Below, in pieces: positions 1 through 8,792 of a DNA stretch of 64,000 bases. The notes under the pieces are model-generated. The model did no database searches and had not been told where the DNA came from. It was given only the letters and a program-made list of their open reading frames with translations. The translations under genes were made by a program, and so were the position numbers. Each line of letters opens with the position of its first letter. Position 1 is the stretch's first letter. Origin of the DNA: Gemmatimonadales bacterium (GTDB lineage Bacteria; Gemmatimonadota; Gemmatimonadetes; Gemmatimonadales; GWC2-71-9); assembly GCA_036279355.1 (NCBI GenBank), contig DASUJH010000051.1, forward strand, positions 62,001-126,000, written 5' to 3'.

Positions 1-59
1 CGAATCCCGCCCTGTCCGTTGCGAAGCCCGGCAACCTCGGCTAGCTTCCTCTCCCCGAG

Positions 60-590
60 ATGCCAACCCGGACCCTCCTCCTCGACGACCGCGCAATCGG
101 CCGCGCTTTGGCGCGCATGGCATCGGAAATTGTCGAGCGCTGCCACGGGACCGAGGACCTCGTGCTCGTGGGCATTCAGCGCCGCGGCGTGGAGCTGGCG
201 AGCCGGCTCACCGGGCTCATCGGGCAGGGCGAAGGTGCCGCCGTTCCGGTGGGCAAGCTCGACATCACCCTCTATCGCGACGATCTCCAGACGGTGGGCC
301 CCCGGCCCGTGGTCGGCGAAACCAGCCTGCCGGACCTCGACGGAAAGACCGTGGTGATCGTGGATGACGTGCTCTACACCGGGCGCACGGTGCGCGCGGC
401 CCTCGACGAGTGCGCCGACTTCGGGCGGCCCCGCCGCATCCTGCTCTGCGTGCTGATTGACCGGGGCGGGCGTGAGCTGCCGATCCAGGCCGACATCAGC
501 GGCGCGAGTGTGACGACCACCGCGGGCGACCGCGTGGACGTCTTCGTGAGCGAGCTCGACGGCCGCGATGCCGTCGAGCTGGTGCGGTGA
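60..590 (+). CDS. pyrR: Bifunctional PyrR regulator / uracil phosphoribosyltransferase
   Basis: 176 aa, the usual PyrR length. The PRPP-binding loop [13 protein letters not shown] is at residues 98-110 and the N-terminal block [14 protein letters not shown] is typical of PyrR. In known members the protein converts uracil plus PRPP to UMP weakly and controls pyr mRNA by binding leader RNA. It is first in a tight run with pyrB (4 nt gap) and pyrC, so a regulatory role is likely. Only 59 bases precede the ATG and I see neither a PyrR-binding loop nor a clear Shine-Dalgarno sequence; the leader probably lies outside the window. Confidence 0.95.
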   Translation: MPTRTLLLDDRAIGRALARMASEIVERCHGTEDLVLVGIQRRGVELASRLTGLIGQGEGAAVPVGKLDITLYRDDLQTVGPRPVVGETSLPDLDGKTVVIVDDVLYTGRTVRAALDECADFGRPRRILLCVLIDRGGRELPIQADISGASVTTTAGDRVDVFVSELDGRDAVELVR

Positions 591-594
591 CGCC

Positions 595-1560
595 GTGACC
601 TCCGCGGCCCTCGGCAAGGACCTGATCGGGCTCGAGCACCTGACGCCCGCGCAGCTCGAGCTGATCCTCGACACCGCCGAGCCGTTCAAGGAAGTGAGCG
701 AGCGGCCGATCAAGAAGGTTCCGGCGCTCCGCGGCAAGACGATCGTCAATCTCTTCTTCGAGCCGTCGACCCGCACCCGGATCTCGTTCGAGTTTGCCGA
801 GAAGCGGCTGAGCGCGGACACGGTGAACGTGTCACCGCAGGGCTCGTCCGTCTCCAAGGGCGAGACACTGGTCGACACCGCGCGCAACCTCGAGGCGATG
901 CGGATCGACATGGTGGTGATCCGGCACGGCGCGTCGGGCGCGGCCCAATTCCTGGGCTCCCGGATCCGGTCCAACGTCATCAACGCGGGCGACGGCAAGC
1001 ACGAGCACCCGACCCAGGCGCTGCTCGACATGCTCACCCTGCGCGATCATTTCGGGCGCCTCGCGGGGCTCAAGGTCGCGATCTGCGGCGACATTCTGCA
1101 CAGCCGGGTGGCGCGGAGCAACATCTGGGGACTCCTCAAGCTCGGCGCCCAGGTGGGCGTCTGCGGTCCCGCCACGCTCCTGCCTCGGAACATCGAAGCG
1201 CTCGGCGTCGCGGTACTGCCGCGGATTGAAGACGCGATCCAGTGGGCCGACGCGCTCAACGTGCTGCGCCTGCAGCTCGAGCGGATGCAGACCGGGTTCA
1301 TTCCCTCTTTGCGCGAGTACAATCGGGTCTTCGGTGTCACCAGCGAGCGGCTCGCGCGGGCGCCAAAGGATCTGCTCATCCTCCACCCGGGCCCGATGAA
1401 CCGCGGCGTCGAGATCGACAGTGACGTCGCCGACGGCCCGCACAGCGTGATCCTGCCGCAGGTGACGAACGGCGTCGCGGTCCGCATGGCGGTGCTCTAC
1501 CTGCTGGCGGGCGGCGCGCCGGACTGGGCTCAGGCGGCCGGCCGCGGGGAGGACCATTGA
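595..1560 (+). CDS. pyrB: Aspartate carbamoyltransferase catalytic subunit
   Basis: Joins carbamoyl phosphate and aspartate to give N-carbamoyl-aspartate in UMP synthesis. About 321 aa from GTG 595, which follows the pyrR stop by 4 nt; an in-frame ATG at 568 lies inside pyrR and adds residues unlike the family. Hallmarks are FFEPSTRTR (54-62, carbamoyl phosphate site), HPTQALLD from residue 138, and HPGPMNRG near residue 270. No pyrI regulatory-chain gene is present nearby, so this is probably a stand-alone trimer. pyrC overlaps its stop. Confidence 0.95.
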   Translation: MTSAALGKDLIGLEHLTPAQLELILDTAEPFKEVSERPIKKVPALRGKTIVNLFFEPSTRTRISFEFAEKRLSADTVNVSPQGSSVSKGETLVDTARNLEAMRIDMVVIRHGASGAAQFLGSRIRSNVINAGDGKHEHPTQALLDMLTLRDHFGRLAGLKVAICGDILHSRVARSNIWGLLKLGAQVGVCGPATLLPRNIEALGVAVLPRIEDAIQWADALNVLRLQLERMQTGFIPSLREYNRVFGVTSERLARAPKDLLILHPGPMNRGVEIDSDVADGPHSVILPQVTNGVAVRMAVLYLLAGGAPDWAQAAGRGEDH

Positions 1561-2873
1561 GCGGGATTCTGATCCGGGGCGGGCAGGTGATCGATCCATC
1601 ACGCGGCGGCGCCGTCGCGGACGCGGCGGCCAACGGCGTGGCGGACGTCTATCTGCTGGACGGGCGGGTCGAGGCGGTCGGGCGAAACCTTGGGGGAGCG
1701 AGCGGCATCGCGGGCGCGATGGTGGTGGACGCGACCGGCCAGGTCGTGTGCCCCGGCCTCATCGACGTGCACGTGCACCTGCGCGAGCCGGGACAGGAGG
1801 ATCTCGAGACCGTGGCGAGCGGCTCGATGGCCGCGGCCGCCGGCGGGTTCACCGCGGTCTGCGCCATGCCCAACACCGATCCCGTCTGCGACAACCAGGG
1901 CGTCGTGGGCTTCATCAAGGCGCAGGCGCAGCGCGCGGGCAAGGCGCGGGTCTATCCGATCGGCGCCATCTCGCTCGGGCAGAGGGGGCAGCAACTGGCG
2001 GAGTTCGGCGAGCTGGTGGGCGCGGGCGCCGTCGCGGTGAGCGACGACGGGAAGCCGGTGGTCTCGAGTCACCTCATGCGCACCGCGCTCGAGTACGCCA
2101 AGACGTTCGGCATCCCCGTCGCCGACCACTGCGAGGACCCAACGCTCTCGGCCGGCGGCGTGATGCACGAGGGCTTGGTGGCGACTCGGCTCGGTCTCAA
2201 GGGGATTCCGGCGGCGGCCGAAGAGATCATGGTCGCACGCGACATCCTTCTGGCCGAGCTCACCGGTGGGCACGTGCACCTCTGCCACATGTCGACGCGC
2301 GGCTCGGTCGAGCTGATCCGCCGAGCCAAGGAGCGGGGCATTCGGGTCACGGCCGAGGCCACGCCGCACCACTTCTCGCTCACCGACCTGGCCTGCGAGG
2401 GCTACGACACCAACGCCAAGATGAACCCGCCGCTCCGCGAGGCCGAGGACCGTGAAGCGATTCGGCAGGCGCTTCGGGACGGGACGATCGACGTGATCGC
2501 GACCGACCACGCGCCGCACCACTACGATGCAAAGGAGCGCGAGTTCGACGACGCGCCGAACGGGATCATCGGGCTGGAGACGGCGCTCGGGCTTGCCGTC
2601 ACCGAGCTGGTCGAAAGCGGCCTTCTCACGCTGCCCGAGTTGGTGAAGCGGATGAGCACGCTCCCGGCGCGGGTGTTCGGGCTGCCGGGCGGCACGCTGG
2701 CGCCGGGCGCGCCGGCAGACGTGACCGTGTTCGACCCCACTGCGCAGTGGACGGTGCGGCCCGACGAGTCGTTCTCGAAAAGCCGGAACACGCCCTTTGC
2801 CGGGCGGGAGCTCACGGGGCGCGCCACGCTCACGATCGTGCGGGGACAGGTCGTCTACCAGCGGGGCGATTGA
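1557..2873 (+). CDS. pyrC: Dihydroorotase
   Basis: 438 aa amidohydrolase that closes carbamoyl-aspartate to dihydroorotate. The metal motif HVH is at 72-74 within [14 protein letters not shown], and IATDHAPHH near residue 317 carries the catalytic Asp. Length and motifs fit the class I (PyrC/AllB-like) dihydroorotases. The start is TTG 1557, overlapping the pyrB stop as TTGA, so translation is probably coupled. The next gene begins 5 nt after the stop. Confidence 0.94.
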   Translation: MSGILIRGGQVIDPSRGGAVADAAANGVADVYLLDGRVEAVGRNLGGASGIAGAMVVDATGQVVCPGLIDVHVHLREPGQEDLETVASGSMAAAAGGFTAVCAMPNTDPVCDNQGVVGFIKAQAQRAGKARVYPIGAISLGQRGQQLAEFGELVGAGAVAVSDDGKPVVSSHLMRTALEYAKTFGIPVADHCEDPTLSAGGVMHEGLVATRLGLKGIPAAAEEIMVARDILLAELTGGHVHLCHMSTRGSVELIRRAKERGIRVTAEATPHHFSLTDLACEGYDTNAKMNPPLREAEDREAIRQALRDGTIDVIATDHAPHHYDAKEREFDDAPNGIIGLETALGLAVTELVESGLLTLPELVKRMSTLPARVFGLPGGTLAPGAPADVTVFDPTAQWTVRPDESFSKSRNTPFAGRELTGRATLTIVRGQVVYQRGD

Positions 2874-2878
2874 CCCCA

Positions 2879-3544
2879 ATGCGGGCGCGTGGCGCGGCAC
2901 GGGACGTCGTCCGCTGCTGCCGGCGGCTCTGGGAGGCGGGGCTGATTGCGGGCGCGGACGGAAACGTGTCCGTACGGCTTGGGCCGGACCGGATCCTGGT
3001 GACGCCGCGCGGCTGCCTCAAGGCGGAGCTCGAGGCGAGCGATCTGGTCGAGGTGACGCTCGCCGGGGCCCCGGTCGGATCCCCCGCCGGCCCCCGCCGC
3101 CCCCGGTTCCGACGGCCGTCGAGCGAATTAGATTTGCATCTTCGGGTCTACCGCCAGTCGGAGGAGTGCGGCGCCGTGGTCCACGCGCACCCGCCGGTCG
3201 CGACCGCATTTGCGGTGGCCGGCGAACCGATTCCGGGCGACGTGCTGGCCGAAGTCGCGCTGCTCATGGGCGAGGTGCCAGTGGTGCCGTATGCCACGAC
3301 GGGCACGCCCGCGCTCGGCGACGTGGCGGCCCCCTTCCTGGCCCGGCATCCCGCGGTGCTCCTCGCCAACCACGGCGCGGTCACCTGGGGCGCCGATCTC
3401 ACGGTGGCGCGCATCCGCATGGAGAGCCTGGAACACGCCGCCCGTATCCTGTTCGCCGCGCGCGCGCTCGGCCGCGTCACGCGCCTCACCACTGACCAGC
3501 TTCAGGCTCTCCAGCACCTGAGAGGAAAGTCCCGCGATGGCTGA
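2879..3544 (+). CDS. Class II aldolase/adducin family protein
   Basis: 221 aa. Zinc ligands of the fuculose-phosphate aldolase fold are visible: H102 and H104 (HAHPP) and H165 (NHGAVTWG), with E83 (SSELDLH) in the place of the catalytic acid. The substrate cannot be read from sequence; L-fuculose-, L-ribulose- or methylthioribulose-phosphate-like compounds are the family options. ATG 2879 follows the pyrC stop by 5 nt. Its tail overlaps the next gene by 8 nt, so it belongs to the pyr transcription unit although no pyrimidine role is known for the family. Confidence 0.82.
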   Translation: MRARGAARDVVRCCRRLWEAGLIAGADGNVSVRLGPDRILVTPRGCLKAELEASDLVEVTLAGAPVGSPAGPRRPRFRRPSSELDLHLRVYRQSEECGAVVHAHPPVATAFAVAGEPIPGDVLAEVALLMGEVPVVPYATTGTPALGDVAAPFLARHPAVLLANHGAVTWGADLTVARIRMESLEHAARILFAARALGRVTRLTTDQLQALQHLRGKSRDG

Positions 3545-4490
3545 CGCTCCCACCTCCGGCGGCACCGCGATCGAGCATCTGCTCCAGGAGCGGGCCCGCT
3601 TTCAGCAATGGCTTACCAAGCTCGATACCGCGGCCGGCTCGGCGCCGCCGGGCGTGCGCGATAAGGTCCGTGCCGACTATGCCCAGCGCCTCGACGGCGT
3701 GATTGACCAGCTCAAGTCGCACGGCGCGACGATCAACGAGGAGCTGGAAAGGCAGCGGAGCGCACAGGCAGAGTTGGAGGGCCGGCGGGCGGATGCCGAG
3801 GAGGTGCTGGCCGAGGCCGGCGTGCGTCACGCGGTCGGCGAGTACTCGGACGACGAGTGGCGCGCGCTGAGCGACGAGACCTCGGAAACGCTCGAAAAGG
3901 TCCGGAACGAGCTCGCCACGATCATGGCCGAGGTGAAACGGCTGGTCGAGGTGCAGGGCTTGATTTCGGCATCGCCCAAGCCAGTGCCGCCGAAGCCGCA
4001 GCCGATGATCGAGCCGCCGAGGGTCGAGGCGGTAAAGGCCGAGCCTGCCCGCGTACCCGCCCCGGAACCGGCGATCGAAATGCTGCCGGATCCGACGCCG
4101 GATGAATCCGCAGCCGCCGGCTCGCCGCCGGAGATACAGCCGGTGATCGACGCTGCGCCGCCGGCACCGGCTCCCGGGGCGCCGCGCTTCGTGCCCAAGC
4201 CGGCGCCTCAGCCGGCCGGAATGGACGAGTTGGCGTTTCTCAAGTCGGTGAGCGGCGAGCGCCCAAGGGTGCCGGACCACGCGGGCGGAGCGGGCAGCCC
4301 CGCCGGCATGCCGGTATCGAGTGCGCCGCCCGGCAGCGCGCCAGCGGGCGCGCCCGTGGCGACGCAGCCATCGGCCAAGCCGGGGCCCGCATCGCAGCAA
4401 AAGACCCTGAAGTGCGGGGAGTGCGGAACGCTCAACCGCGCGACCGAGTGGTACTGCGAGCGGTGCGGCGCGGAGCTGGCGGCGCTCTGA
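3537..4490 (+). CDS. Coiled-coil protein with C-terminal zinc ribbon, unknown function
   Basis: 317 aa, not recognised as a named family. Residues 10-140 are charged and helical (coiled-coil-like). Residues 145-285 are a Pro/Ala-rich linker, probably disordered. The last 27 residues form a zinc ribbon with C293-x2-C296 and C307-x2-C310. No signal peptide or membrane segment is seen, so it is probably cytoplasmic. It overlaps the upstream aldolase gene by 8 nt. The end abuts the convergent rpsT with a 1-nt gap. Confidence 0.75.
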   Translation: MADAPTSGGTAIEHLLQERARFQQWLTKLDTAAGSAPPGVRDKVRADYAQRLDGVIDQLKSHGATINEELERQRSAQAELEGRRADAEEVLAEAGVRHAVGEYSDDEWRALSDETSETLEKVRNELATIMAEVKRLVEVQGLISASPKPVPPKPQPMIEPPRVEAVKAEPARVPAPEPAIEMLPDPTPDESAAAGSPPEIQPVIDAAPPAPAPGAPRFVPKPAPQPAGMDELAFLKSVSGERPRVPDHAGGAGSPAGMPVSSAPPGSAPAGAPVATQPSAKPGPASQQKTLKCGECGTLNRATEWYCERCGAELAAL

Positions 4491-4491
4491 G

Positions 4492-4743
4492 TTAGGCGGG
4501 GCGGATAAGTTTGGCGAGCCGGCTCTTCTGTCGGTTCGCGGTGTTGTGGTGGACGATGTTCTTCCGGCCGGCGCGGTCGAGCAGCTTTGCCGCTTCAGCG
4601 TAAGCCCGCTCGGCGTCCGGGCCCTTGGCGGCGGTCCGCGCCTTCTTGATGGCCGACCGGAGCCGGCTCCGCTGCATGCGGTTGTTCTGCGTCCGGGCCC
4701 GAGACTGGCGCAACTGTTTCTTGGCGGACTTGGTTCGCGGCAC
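4492..4743 (-). CDS. rpsT: 30S ribosomal protein S20
   Basis: 83 aa basic helical protein that binds 16S rRNA. It starts MPRTKSAKKQLRQSRA and contains NRMQRSRLRSAIKKAR and HHNTANRQKSRLAKLI, all typical of S20. An ATG further upstream (4785) exists, but GTG 4743 has a strong AGGTGG Shine-Dalgarno 3 nt ahead and gives the standard N-terminus. A good promoter lies about 75 bp upstream, leaving a leader of roughly 68 nt. S20 mRNA is autoregulated in enteric bacteria; whether that holds here is unknown. Confidence 0.93.
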   Translation of the reverse strand: MPRTKSAKKQLRQSRARTQNNRMQRSRLRSAIKKARTAAKGPDAERAYAEAAKLLDRAGRKNIVHHNTANRQKSRLAKLIRPA

Positions 4744-4817
4744 GACCACCTCACGAAAAATTGCTCGACCGATGCTGGAAAGCACCGGGCCGGGGCACCG
4801 GTGCCAACGAGGCGGAA

Positions 4818-4846
4818 AAGGTAGGCGCGCGCCGGCGCAAGGTCAA
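4818..4846 (-). promoter_or_regulatory. Promoter of rpsT
   Basis: On the minus strand the -35 is TTGACC (4846-4841) and the -10 is TACCTT (4823-4818), with a 17-nt spacer. The predicted start of transcription is near 4811. The pattern matches other promoters in the window (TTGAC plus a C-containing -10). Confidence 0.5.
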
Positions 4847-4878
4847 GCCGTGCAGCGTTTTGTCCTGCGCGCCGCGCT

Positions 4879-4907
4879 TTGACTTGCCGCTCCCCCTCAT
4901 GTAACCT
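4879..4907 (+). promoter_or_regulatory. Promoter of the M50 protease-scpA-scpB run
   Basis: TTGACT (4879-4884), 17-nt spacer, TAACCT (4902-4907). Predicted transcription start is near 4914, only 23 nt before CTG 4937. The same -10 hexamer occurs with the same spacing before the lipoprotein gene at 40223. Confidence 0.5.
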
Positions 4908-4936
4908 TCTCCCGGCCTTCGCCCGGGAATCCCGCG

Positions 4937-5626
4937 CTGCTTCAAGACTTCATCCTCGCTCTGCCGGTGCTCGTCTTTTCGCTCGTGGCGCACGAGTACG
5001 CCCACGGAGCGGCGGCACTCCGCGAGGGCGACGATACGGCCTACATGCTTGGCCGGCTCACGCTCAACCCGGTGCCCCACATCGACCCCTGGATGAGCAT
5101 CATTTTTCCGGCGCTGCTCTGGTGGATATCTGGCGGGCGTTTCACCTTCGGGGGCGCCAAACCCGTGCCGGTAAATCCGCGCAAGTACAAGAACTATCGC
5201 CGGGGCGACATCATCGTCTCCGCCGCCGGCGTGGTGACCAATCTCGGGCTCGCCGTGCTCTGCGCGCTCGCGTTCATTGTGATCGGCTTCGTGGCCGCGC
5301 GGGCGCCCGGCATTATGGTCGTCGCCGACACGCTGCAGCGCATGATGGTCCTCGGCATCTGGCTCAACCTCGTGCTCTGCTTTTTCAATCTCATCCCGAT
5401 CCCGCCGCTCGACGGCTCGCACCTCTTCTACCATTTGCTTCCGCCCGGTCTCGGCGCGCGCTACCGGTCGCTCCAGCGTTTCGGCTTCCTGCCGCTTCTC
5501 GTGCTCATCTTCTTCGCGCAGCCAGTGCTCTCGAAGCTGCTGATTCCGGCGCAGTACGGCATGGTGTATCTGCTGCATCTCGTACTGCCGTACGCGGTGG
5601 GCAACGGATGGAACATCTTTTCATGA
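4937..5626 (+). CDS. Site-2-protease-like (M50 family) membrane metalloprotease
   Basis: About 229 aa, almost all membrane helices. The zinc motif HEYAH sits at the end of the first helix, and the second metal motif is the PPLDGSH segment in NLIPIPPLDGSH. Family members cut substrates within the membrane, but this short type has no assigned substrate. The only canonical start, GTG 4967, would begin inside the first helix. In-frame CTG 4937 restores LLQDFILALPVLVFSLVAHE, is preceded by GGGA, and lies just downstream of a good promoter. I chose CTG; this is an inference. Confidence 0.8.
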   Translation: MLQDFILALPVLVFSLVAHEYAHGAAALREGDDTAYMLGRLTLNPVPHIDPWMSIIFPALLWWISGGRFTFGGAKPVPVNPRKYKNYRRGDIIVSAAGVVTNLGLAVLCALAFIVIGFVAARAPGIMVVADTLQRMMVLGIWLNLVLCFFNLIPIPPLDGSHLFYHLLPPGLGARYRSLQRFGFLPLLVLIFFAQPVLSKLLIPAQYGMVYLLHLVLPYAVGNGWNIFS

Positions 5627-5681
5627 TGCGCGCAGCGTGACGGCGCACGCCACGATCGAGCCGGCCGAGCGGGAGGCGGCC

Positions 5682-6470
5682 ATGACGGAGCCGCGGGCTA
5701 AGCCCGGCATGGCGGAGCGGGCCGCGCCGGGACGCGATGCGCCCACCGCGGCGCTTGGCGCCGAGCCCGGTTTCCTGGTCGAGCTGGAGGAGTTTTCCGG
5801 CCCGCTCGACCTGCTGTTGCACCTCCTGCGCGAGGAGCAGCTCGAGATCGCCGACGTCCCCATCGCGCGGATCTGCGGCCAGTTCCTGGAGGCCATCAAT
5901 CGGCTGGGACTCAACCAGGCCGCCGATTATCTCGAGATGGCGAGCCGCCTCGTGCGGCTCAAGGTGCAGATGCTGCTCCCGCGCGCGCTGGACGACGACG
6001 GATGGGAGGACCCGCGCGCCGATCTCGTCCGCCGGCTGCTCGAGTATCAGCAGATTCGCGAAGTAGCTCTCTGGCTCGGCGGCGCGGCGGCGCGGCGTTC
6101 GGAGCGGATGGCGCGGGGCTATCTGCCATCGGCTCCGGTGATGCCCCCTGCGCCGCTCACGCTCGATCTGATGCAACTCCTGCAGGCGGTCGAGCGGGTC
6201 ATCGCCGCGATTCCCTCGCCGGTGCTCCACCGCGTCGTCGCGCGGCCGCTCGACGTCGAAGGCGCCATGCAGCGCATTGAGTCGCTGCTCGACGCGATGG
6301 CGGAAATCGGCTGGCTCGACGCGGTCGGGCCCGCGGCAACGATCGCCGACGTGCTCTCCACACTGCTCGCGCTGCTCGAGCTGGCCAGGCGCGGCTCCCT
6401 CTCCCTCTCACAGCCGGCGCCGTTCGCGCCGATGGTGATCGCCCGTGACGCCGCTCGCGCAACTGCTTGA
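5682..6470 (+). CDS. scpA: Segregation and condensation protein A
   Basis: Kleisin subunit that with ScpB bridges SMC heads during chromosome segregation. The core FLVELEEFSGPLDLLLHLLREEQLEIADVPIARI is the ScpA N-terminal signature, and ASRLVRLKVQMLLP follows. The C-terminal winged-helix region (DVLSTLLALLELARRGSLSLSQ) is present. ATG 5682 has GGGAGG 5 nt upstream and gives 262 aa; GTG 5637 is an in-frame alternative. The end overlaps scpB by 26 nt, so the two are translated together. Confidence 0.9.
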   Translation: MTEPRAKPGMAERAAPGRDAPTAALGAEPGFLVELEEFSGPLDLLLHLLREEQLEIADVPIARICGQFLEAINRLGLNQAADYLEMASRLVRLKVQMLLPRALDDDGWEDPRADLVRRLLEYQQIREVALWLGGAAARRSERMARGYLPSAPVMPPAPLTLDLMQLLQAVERVIAAIPSPVLHRVVARPLDVEGAMQRIESLLDAMAEIGWLDAVGPAATIADVLSTLLALLELARRGSLSLSQPAPFAPMVIARDAARATA

Positions 6471-7029
6471 GGCCGCGCTCTTCGCCGCCGCGCGCCCGCT
6501 TACGACCGAGGAGCTGTGCCTGCTCGAGCCGGAAGCCACGCTCGCCGACGTGCGCGCGGCGCTGGAGCAATTGCGCGAGCATTACGACTTCGACCAGCAC
6601 GGTGTCGAGCTGGCCGAGCTTGCGGGAGGGTACCAGGTTCTCACCCGCGCGGTGCACGCCGCGGCCATCGAGCGCGCGCAGTTCGCCCAGCGGCAGGCCC
6701 GGCTCACGGCCGCGGCGCTCGAGACGCTTGCGGTCATCGCCTACCGGCAGCCGGTCGGGCGCGCCGAGATCGAGGAGATCCGCGGCGTGTCGGCCGGCGG
6801 CGTGCTGCGCTCGCTGCAGGAGCGCGGGCTGATCGAAGTCGTCGGCCGGAGCGACGCGCTCGGGCGCCCCATGCTCTACGGCACGGCGCCGCTCTTCCTC
6901 GAGCTGCTCGGTCTCCGCGATCTCGCCGACCTGCCCAAGGTGGAAGAGCTGACGATCGCCTTGCAGCCGCATCGCCCGAGCGCGGAGGGGGCCGACGACG
7001 CTGCGGCCTACGTGCCCGCCGAATCGTGA
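6445..7029 (+). CDS. scpB: Segregation and condensation protein B
   Basis: 194 aa winged-helix protein, partner of ScpA in the SMC complex. LLEAALFAAARPLT at the start and LTAAALETLAVIAYRQPVGRAEIEEIRGV in the middle are ScpB signatures, followed by GRPMLYGTAPLFLELLGL. It starts at GTG 6445 inside the scpA end. The following pseudouridine synthase starts on a GTGA overlap. The order scpA-scpB-rluB is conserved in many bacteria. Confidence 0.92.
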   Translation: MTPLAQLLEAALFAAARPLTTEELCLLEPEATLADVRAALEQLREHYDFDQHGVELAELAGGYQVLTRAVHAAAIERAQFAQRQARLTAAALETLAVIAYRQPVGRAEIEEIRGVSAGGVLRSLQERGLIEVVGRSDALGRPMLYGTAPLFLELLGLRDLADLPKVEELTIALQPHRPSAEGADDAAAYVPAES

Positions 7030-7751
7030 GCGAGATGCGGCTCCAGCGGGCGCTGGCGCGCGCCGGGGTTGCCTCCCGCCGTGAGGCGGAGCGGCTGATC
7101 GAGGCGGGGCGGGTGCGGGTGGATGGCACCGTGATGCGGCTCGGTTCCAAGGTCGATCCCGACCGGCAGTCGATCACGGTGAGCGGCCGGCGCGTGCAGG
7201 TGCAGGCGCGCCGCTGGCTCGCCTTCCACAAGCCGCTGGGTGTCGTCACCACCGCGAGAGACGACGAGGGGCGCCGCACCGTCTTCGATTTCATCGAGAA
7301 TACGGCGGGGCTCACCTACGTCGGCCGGCTCGACGTCAACACCACCGGCCTGCTGCTGCTCACGACCGACGGCGAGGCCGTCCATCGCCTCACCCATCCG
7401 CGCTATCGGATCCCGCGCCATTACGTCGCGCTGGTGCATGGCCGCCCGACGGCCGAGCTGGCCCAGGCGGTGCATCGCCGCGTGGCGGTGGAGGGGCGCC
7501 CGGTCGTCACCAGCGAGGTACGGGTGCGGTCGGGACACGAGGGGCGCAGCATCATCGACGTGACGCTTGCCGAAGGGCGCAATCGCATCGTGCGCCGCTG
7601 GTGCGAGGCGCTCGGGCTTCGGGTGGACCGGCTGGCGCGGCTCTCGTACGGGCCGGTCCGGCTCAGTGATCTCGCGCCGGGCGAATCGCGGCCGCTCACA
7701 CCCAGGGAAGAGGCGGCCATCTACCGCGCGATCGGCATGGAGCCGGAATGA
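7026..7751 (+). CDS. RsuA/RluB-family pseudouridine synthase
   Basis: 241 aa. It has an N-terminal S4 RNA-binding domain (residues 4-60, LQRALARAGVASRREAERLI) and a catalytic domain containing GRLDVNTTGLLLLT, where the Asp is catalytic. It isomerises a uridine in rRNA. Position after scpB suggests the RluB branch (23S rRNA), but RsuA cannot be excluded by eye. The start is GTG 7026 overlapping the scpB stop (GTGA); a second start at ATG 7035 is possible. Confidence 0.9.
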   Translation: MSEMRLQRALARAGVASRREAERLIEAGRVRVDGTVMRLGSKVDPDRQSITVSGRRVQVQARRWLAFHKPLGVVTTARDDEGRRTVFDFIENTAGLTYVGRLDVNTTGLLLLTTDGEAVHRLTHPRYRIPRHYVALVHGRPTAELAQAVHRRVAVEGRPVVTSEVRVRSGHEGRSIIDVTLAEGRNRIVRRWCEALGLRVDRLARLSYGPVRLSDLAPGESRPLTPREEAAIYRAIGMEPE

Positions 7752-7770
7752 TCGAGACCATGGAGACGAC

Positions 7771-8754
7771 ATGACGACAACCGCGCGGCCGTTCACGCCT
7801 GCCGCCGATCCGGTGCCCGTGCAGCGGGTGGTGGAGGAGGTGGGGCGCCGGCTGGTGGGACAGGATGCCATGATCGAGCGACTCCTGGTGGGGCTCCTCA
7901 CCGGCGGCCACATCCTCCTCGAGGGCGTGCCGGGGCTCGCGAAGACGCTGGCGGTGCGCACGCTGGCCGAGATCATTGACGCGTCGTTCTCGCGGATCCA
8001 GTTCACGCCCGACCTTCTGCCTGCCGATCTCATCGGCACGATGGTCTTCGACCAGAAGACCCAGGAGTTTCACGTCAAGAAGGGGCCGCTCTTCGCGCAG
8101 ATCATCCTGGCCGACGAGATCAACCGTGCCCCCGCCAAGGTGCAGGCGGCTCTGCTCGAGGCGATGCAGGAGAAGCAGGTGACGATCGGTGGGACCACCT
8201 TTCCGCTGGAGGAGCCGTTCCTCGTGCTCGCAACGCAGAACCCGATCGAGAGCGAAGGCACCTATCCGCTGCCCGAAGCGCAGCTCGACCGGTTCATGCT
8301 CAAGGTGCGCGTTGGCTATCCCAGCCGCGACGAGGAGAAAGAAGTGCTCCTCCGCATGAGCGGCGGCAAGGAGATCCCGGTGGAACGGCTGCTCGAGCCG
8401 GCGACCATTCTCGCGGCGCGCGCGGCGATCGCCGACCTCTACATGGACCAGAAGGTGGTGGACTACATCGTGGACCTGGTCCGCGCGACGCGCGAGCCGG
8501 CCACGGTGGGTCTCGCCGAGCTCGGGCCGCTGGTGGCGTTCGGCGGCTCGCCGCGCGCGTCGATCGCGCTGGCGCAGGCCGCGCGTGCCCACGCCTTTTT
8601 GCGCGGCCGCGGCTTCGTGGTGCCCGAGGACGTGCGCGCGCTCGCGCCCGACGTCCTGCGCCATCGCATCGTGCTCACCTTCGAAGCCGAGGCGGAAGAC
8701 CTCACCACGGACGGCGTGGTGACGCGGGTGCTCGACGCCGTTCGCGCGCCCTGA
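7771..8754 (+). CDS. MoxR-type AAA+ ATPase
   Basis: 327 aa. Walker A is GVPGLAKT and Walker B is IILADEINRAP; the ATQNPIESEGTYPLPEAQLDRF block is diagnostic of MoxR. The family acts as a chaperone-like ATPase for von Willebrand A (VWA) proteins. ATG 7771 has GGAG 5 nt upstream. It opens a cluster with a DUF58 protein and Bat-type VWA and TPR proteins, the standard genomic company. The role is probably envelope stress or assembly of a membrane complex; the client is unknown. Confidence 0.92.
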   Translation: MTTTARPFTPAADPVPVQRVVEEVGRRLVGQDAMIERLLVGLLTGGHILLEGVPGLAKTLAVRTLAEIIDASFSRIQFTPDLLPADLIGTMVFDQKTQEFHVKKGPLFAQIILADEINRAPAKVQAALLEAMQEKQVTIGGTTFPLEEPFLVLATQNPIESEGTYPLPEAQLDRFMLKVRVGYPSRDEEKEVLLRMSGGKEIPVERLLEPATILAARAAIADLYMDQKVVDYIVDLVRATREPATVGLAELGPLVAFGGSPRASIALAQAARAHAFLRGRGFVVPEDVRALAPDVLRHRIVLTFEAEAEDLTTDGVVTRVLDAVRAP

Positions 8755-8792
8755 GGCGCGGCCGTGCGCAAGAGCGGCGAGCCGGGCGTCGC

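Noticed and set aside
1-59. PyrR-binding attenuator before pyrR
   Set aside because: Only 59 bases are available and no stable hairpin with a conserved PyrR loop could be seen.
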